From a virus, in the IMG/VR virus record IMGVR_UViG_3300021471_000003, positions 1 to 39,299 of that record: 39,299 nucleotides of DNA; one strand, 5' to 3'. The translations under genes and the position numbers were made by a program. The notes under the pieces are model-generated. The model ran no database searches, was not told where the DNA came from, and worked only from the letters and a program-made list of their open reading frames with translations. The stretch's first letter is position 1. Every line of letters starts with the position of its first letter. Positions 38,203 to 39,299 of this stretch are shown here, one piece after another.

Positions 38203-39074
38203 TTTACAATAAACTCTGCGGTTATCCTTGATAGTTCTTTATTCTTCTTGAAGTACAGGTCTATTATCCAGCCACCCATAGAGACAGAGATTCCCTTACC
38301 TTTCTGGAAGCTTGTCTGGCTTTCTGTAGTGCCTGGTAAAAGCAGATACCCTCCCAGGTATGGAAAAAAGCCTGCTTTGTGATAATGCCCGACAATGAGT
38401 AAATCGGGTGCGTCTTTACCCATAGCCTCATACTTTTTCTGGATTTTGTAAGATATAGCGTATGCGTTCATCCCGTCATTAGGATGTATAACTTTTATTC
38501 TATACTTAGAAGTGATCTTTATATCAGCCTCTGCATCAGCAAGCCATTCAAGATCGTCTCTGCAATCCGCTATGTTTTTACCACTATTAAACCCAAGCTT
38601 CTTGTCAAACCCGTTATACATATGATTCCCAGATACAAAATACTGTTTCACTCCTTTAATATAAGGTCTATGTTGTAAGAAGTCTTTTTTCTGTCCTTCG
38701 AAGGTTACATCTGACTGTTCCCAGAACTGCCCATAGTGCATATCATGTCCGTCAAGCAGGTCTCCAGCATCGATAACAAAATCCACTTTCTTGTTCTTGA
38801 ACTCTTTGAATATCTTTGCTTCAAGAAAATAGTCGTGGTGTTTGTTTCCATAGTGTGAATCAGAAATAACGCCTATCTTCACATGTGTTTCACCAAAATC
38901 AAAGTCATACTCTTTCGGTGCAAGCTTGTTATGTCCAAGCTGTTTAAGAATAGATTTTTTCTCTTTGGGAGAAATCTCTTGTAATCTTTTTAGAATTTTC
39001 TGGTCAAGAATTGATTTGCTCAGGTTCATCACCAATTCCTCCAGATCTTTTTCTTTTGAAGCAATTATAATCAC
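38199..39074 (-). CDS. Calcineurin-like metallophosphoesterase
   Basis: 291 residues if started at GTG 39074; the ATG at 39029 (276 residues) has GGAGG well spaced and is at least as likely. All metal-binding motifs are present: DSH (72-74), GDLLDG (104-109), GNH (149-151), a His in VIHPND and GHYH (229-232). The layout resembles phage and archaeal phosphoesterases of the SbcD/Mre11 or Pol II small-subunit kind, with no capping or nuclease-specific insert visible. It would hydrolyse phosphodiester bonds in nucleic acid or nucleotides using two metals. The N-terminal 60 residues are helical and may recruit a partner. Confidence 0.88.
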   Translation of the reverse strand: MIIIASKEKDLEELVMNLSKSILDQKILKRLQEISPKEKKSILKQLGHNKLAPKEYDFDFGETHVKIGVISDSHYGNKHHDYFLEAKIFKEFKNKKVDFVIDAGDLLDGHDMHYGQFWEQSDVTFEGQKKDFLQHRPYIKGVKQYFVSGNHMYNGFDKKLGFNSGKNIADCRDDLEWLADAEADIKITSKYRIKVIHPNDGMNAYAISYKIQKKYEAMGKDAPDLLIVGHYHKAGFFPYLGGYLLLPGTTESQTSFQKGKGISVSMGGWIIDLYFKKNKELSRITAEFIVK

Positions 39075-39097
39075 CTCTACTTATTTTATTATTGTAG

Positions 39098-39112
39098 TCA
39101 AATATATATTTT
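39098..39112 (-). promoter_or_regulatory. Promoter for the phosphoesterase operon
   Basis: On the minus strand AAATATATATTTG forms a TATA box centred near 39105, with purine-rich sequence upstream. The predicted start near 39080 lies just before GAGGTGAT, giving a short leader. Confidence 0.5.
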
Positions 39113-39117
39113 TCTAT

Positions 39118-39297
39118 TTATTTCGTGTTTTCTCTACACCGTTTTTGTCGTTTCTTCACACCTTCAATGGCAGTATCAAACCACACTTCAAGGTCCTTGT
39201 AGAAGAACTTCAAATCTTCCACTGTAATATCAAACCTCTTCATCAGACCCAACACAACCAATAAAACTGCTGTTTTTTCTCTTTCTTGTTCATTCAT
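39118..39297 (-). CDS. Small hypothetical protein spanning the circle junction
   Basis: A 59-residue frame starts with ATG at 39297 (equivalent to base 125) after the site GAGGTGAT, which favours this start, and stops at 39118. It begins MNEQEREKTAVLLVV and ends in a very basic tail (KKRQKRCRENTK). One central helix-like hydrophobic stretch (AVLLVVLGLM) is too short to be a convincing membrane segment. It lies between the zinc-knuckle gene at 131-550 and the phosphoesterase gene in the leftward block. No family recognised. Because it crosses the contig ends, a linear gene caller would miss or truncate it. Confidence 0.7.
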   Translation of the reverse strand: MNEQEREKTAVLLVVLGLMKRFDITVEDLKFFYKDLEVWFDTAIEGVKKRQKRCRENTK

Positions 39298-39299
39298 AT
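39173..39299. repeat. Terminal direct repeat, right copy
   Basis: Exact copy of bases 1-127. Removing one copy gives a circle of 39,172 bases and restores an intact small gene across the junction. See the left copy for interpretation. Confidence 0.95.

Overview
The window is one complete viral genome. Bases 1-127 recur exactly at 39173-39299, so the contig closes on itself into a circle of 39,172 unique bases. Everything in it fits an archaeal head-tailed virus of siphovirus type (HK97-fold capsid, portal, terminase, tape measure, tail tube). Archaeal signals are AT-rich TATA/BRE promoters placed about 25 bases before transcript starts, one apparently leaderless terminase promoter, Shine-Dalgarno sites of the form GAGGTGGT or GGTGAT a few bases before the start codon, and virion adhesins with many N-glycosylation sequons and Cys-rich ectodomains. 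The host lineage cannot be fixed from the sequence; a DPANN-type or euryarchaeal host is my guess from the style of the adhesins.

The layout is two opposed transcription blocks. The leftward block runs from about 11.66 kb down through base 1/39172 to 36.39 kb. It holds small, mostly unknown early genes, several with zinc knuckles, plus the replication and DNA-processing set: a P-loop ATPase, an OB-fold-like ssDNA-binding candidate, a beta-class DNA methyltransferase, two PD-(D/E)XK-like nuclease relatives and a calcineurin-like phosphoesterase. The rightward block (13.48-36.32 kb) is the morphogenesis operon: terminase, small accessory genes, portal, an inserted host-contact cassette (fibre, HExxH lipoprotein, Cys-rich membrane protein), a protease-scaffold-capsid fusion, neck proteins, tail tube, tail chaperones, tape measure, distal tail protein, a 1,427-residue LamG adhesin, a hub protein and two small membrane proteins that may be holins. 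The blocks converge on a 13-bp inverted repeat at 36324-36387.

The divergent control region (11.23-13.48 kb) is the most unusual part. On the minus strand a strong promoter (11672-11692) precedes a GC-richer, highly foldable segment of about 400 bases that ends in an intrinsic-type terminator (11251-11294), only 24 bases before the first leftward gene. It is either an independent noncoding RNA or a long attenuator leader. The region also has two families of short tandem repeats, paired inverted repeats, and an array of about seven copies of an 18-21 bp imperfect palindrome (TCACT-N4-AGTRGTRA) spaced 25-30 bp. The same palindrome sits at the leftward promoter near 7.77 kb, at the ncRNA promoter, just before the late terminase promoter and at the capsid promoter near 21.05 kb. 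This suggests one DNA-binding protein coordinates early, late and capsid expression, and perhaps replication. I see no integrase, DNA polymerase, tRNA or CRISPR array.
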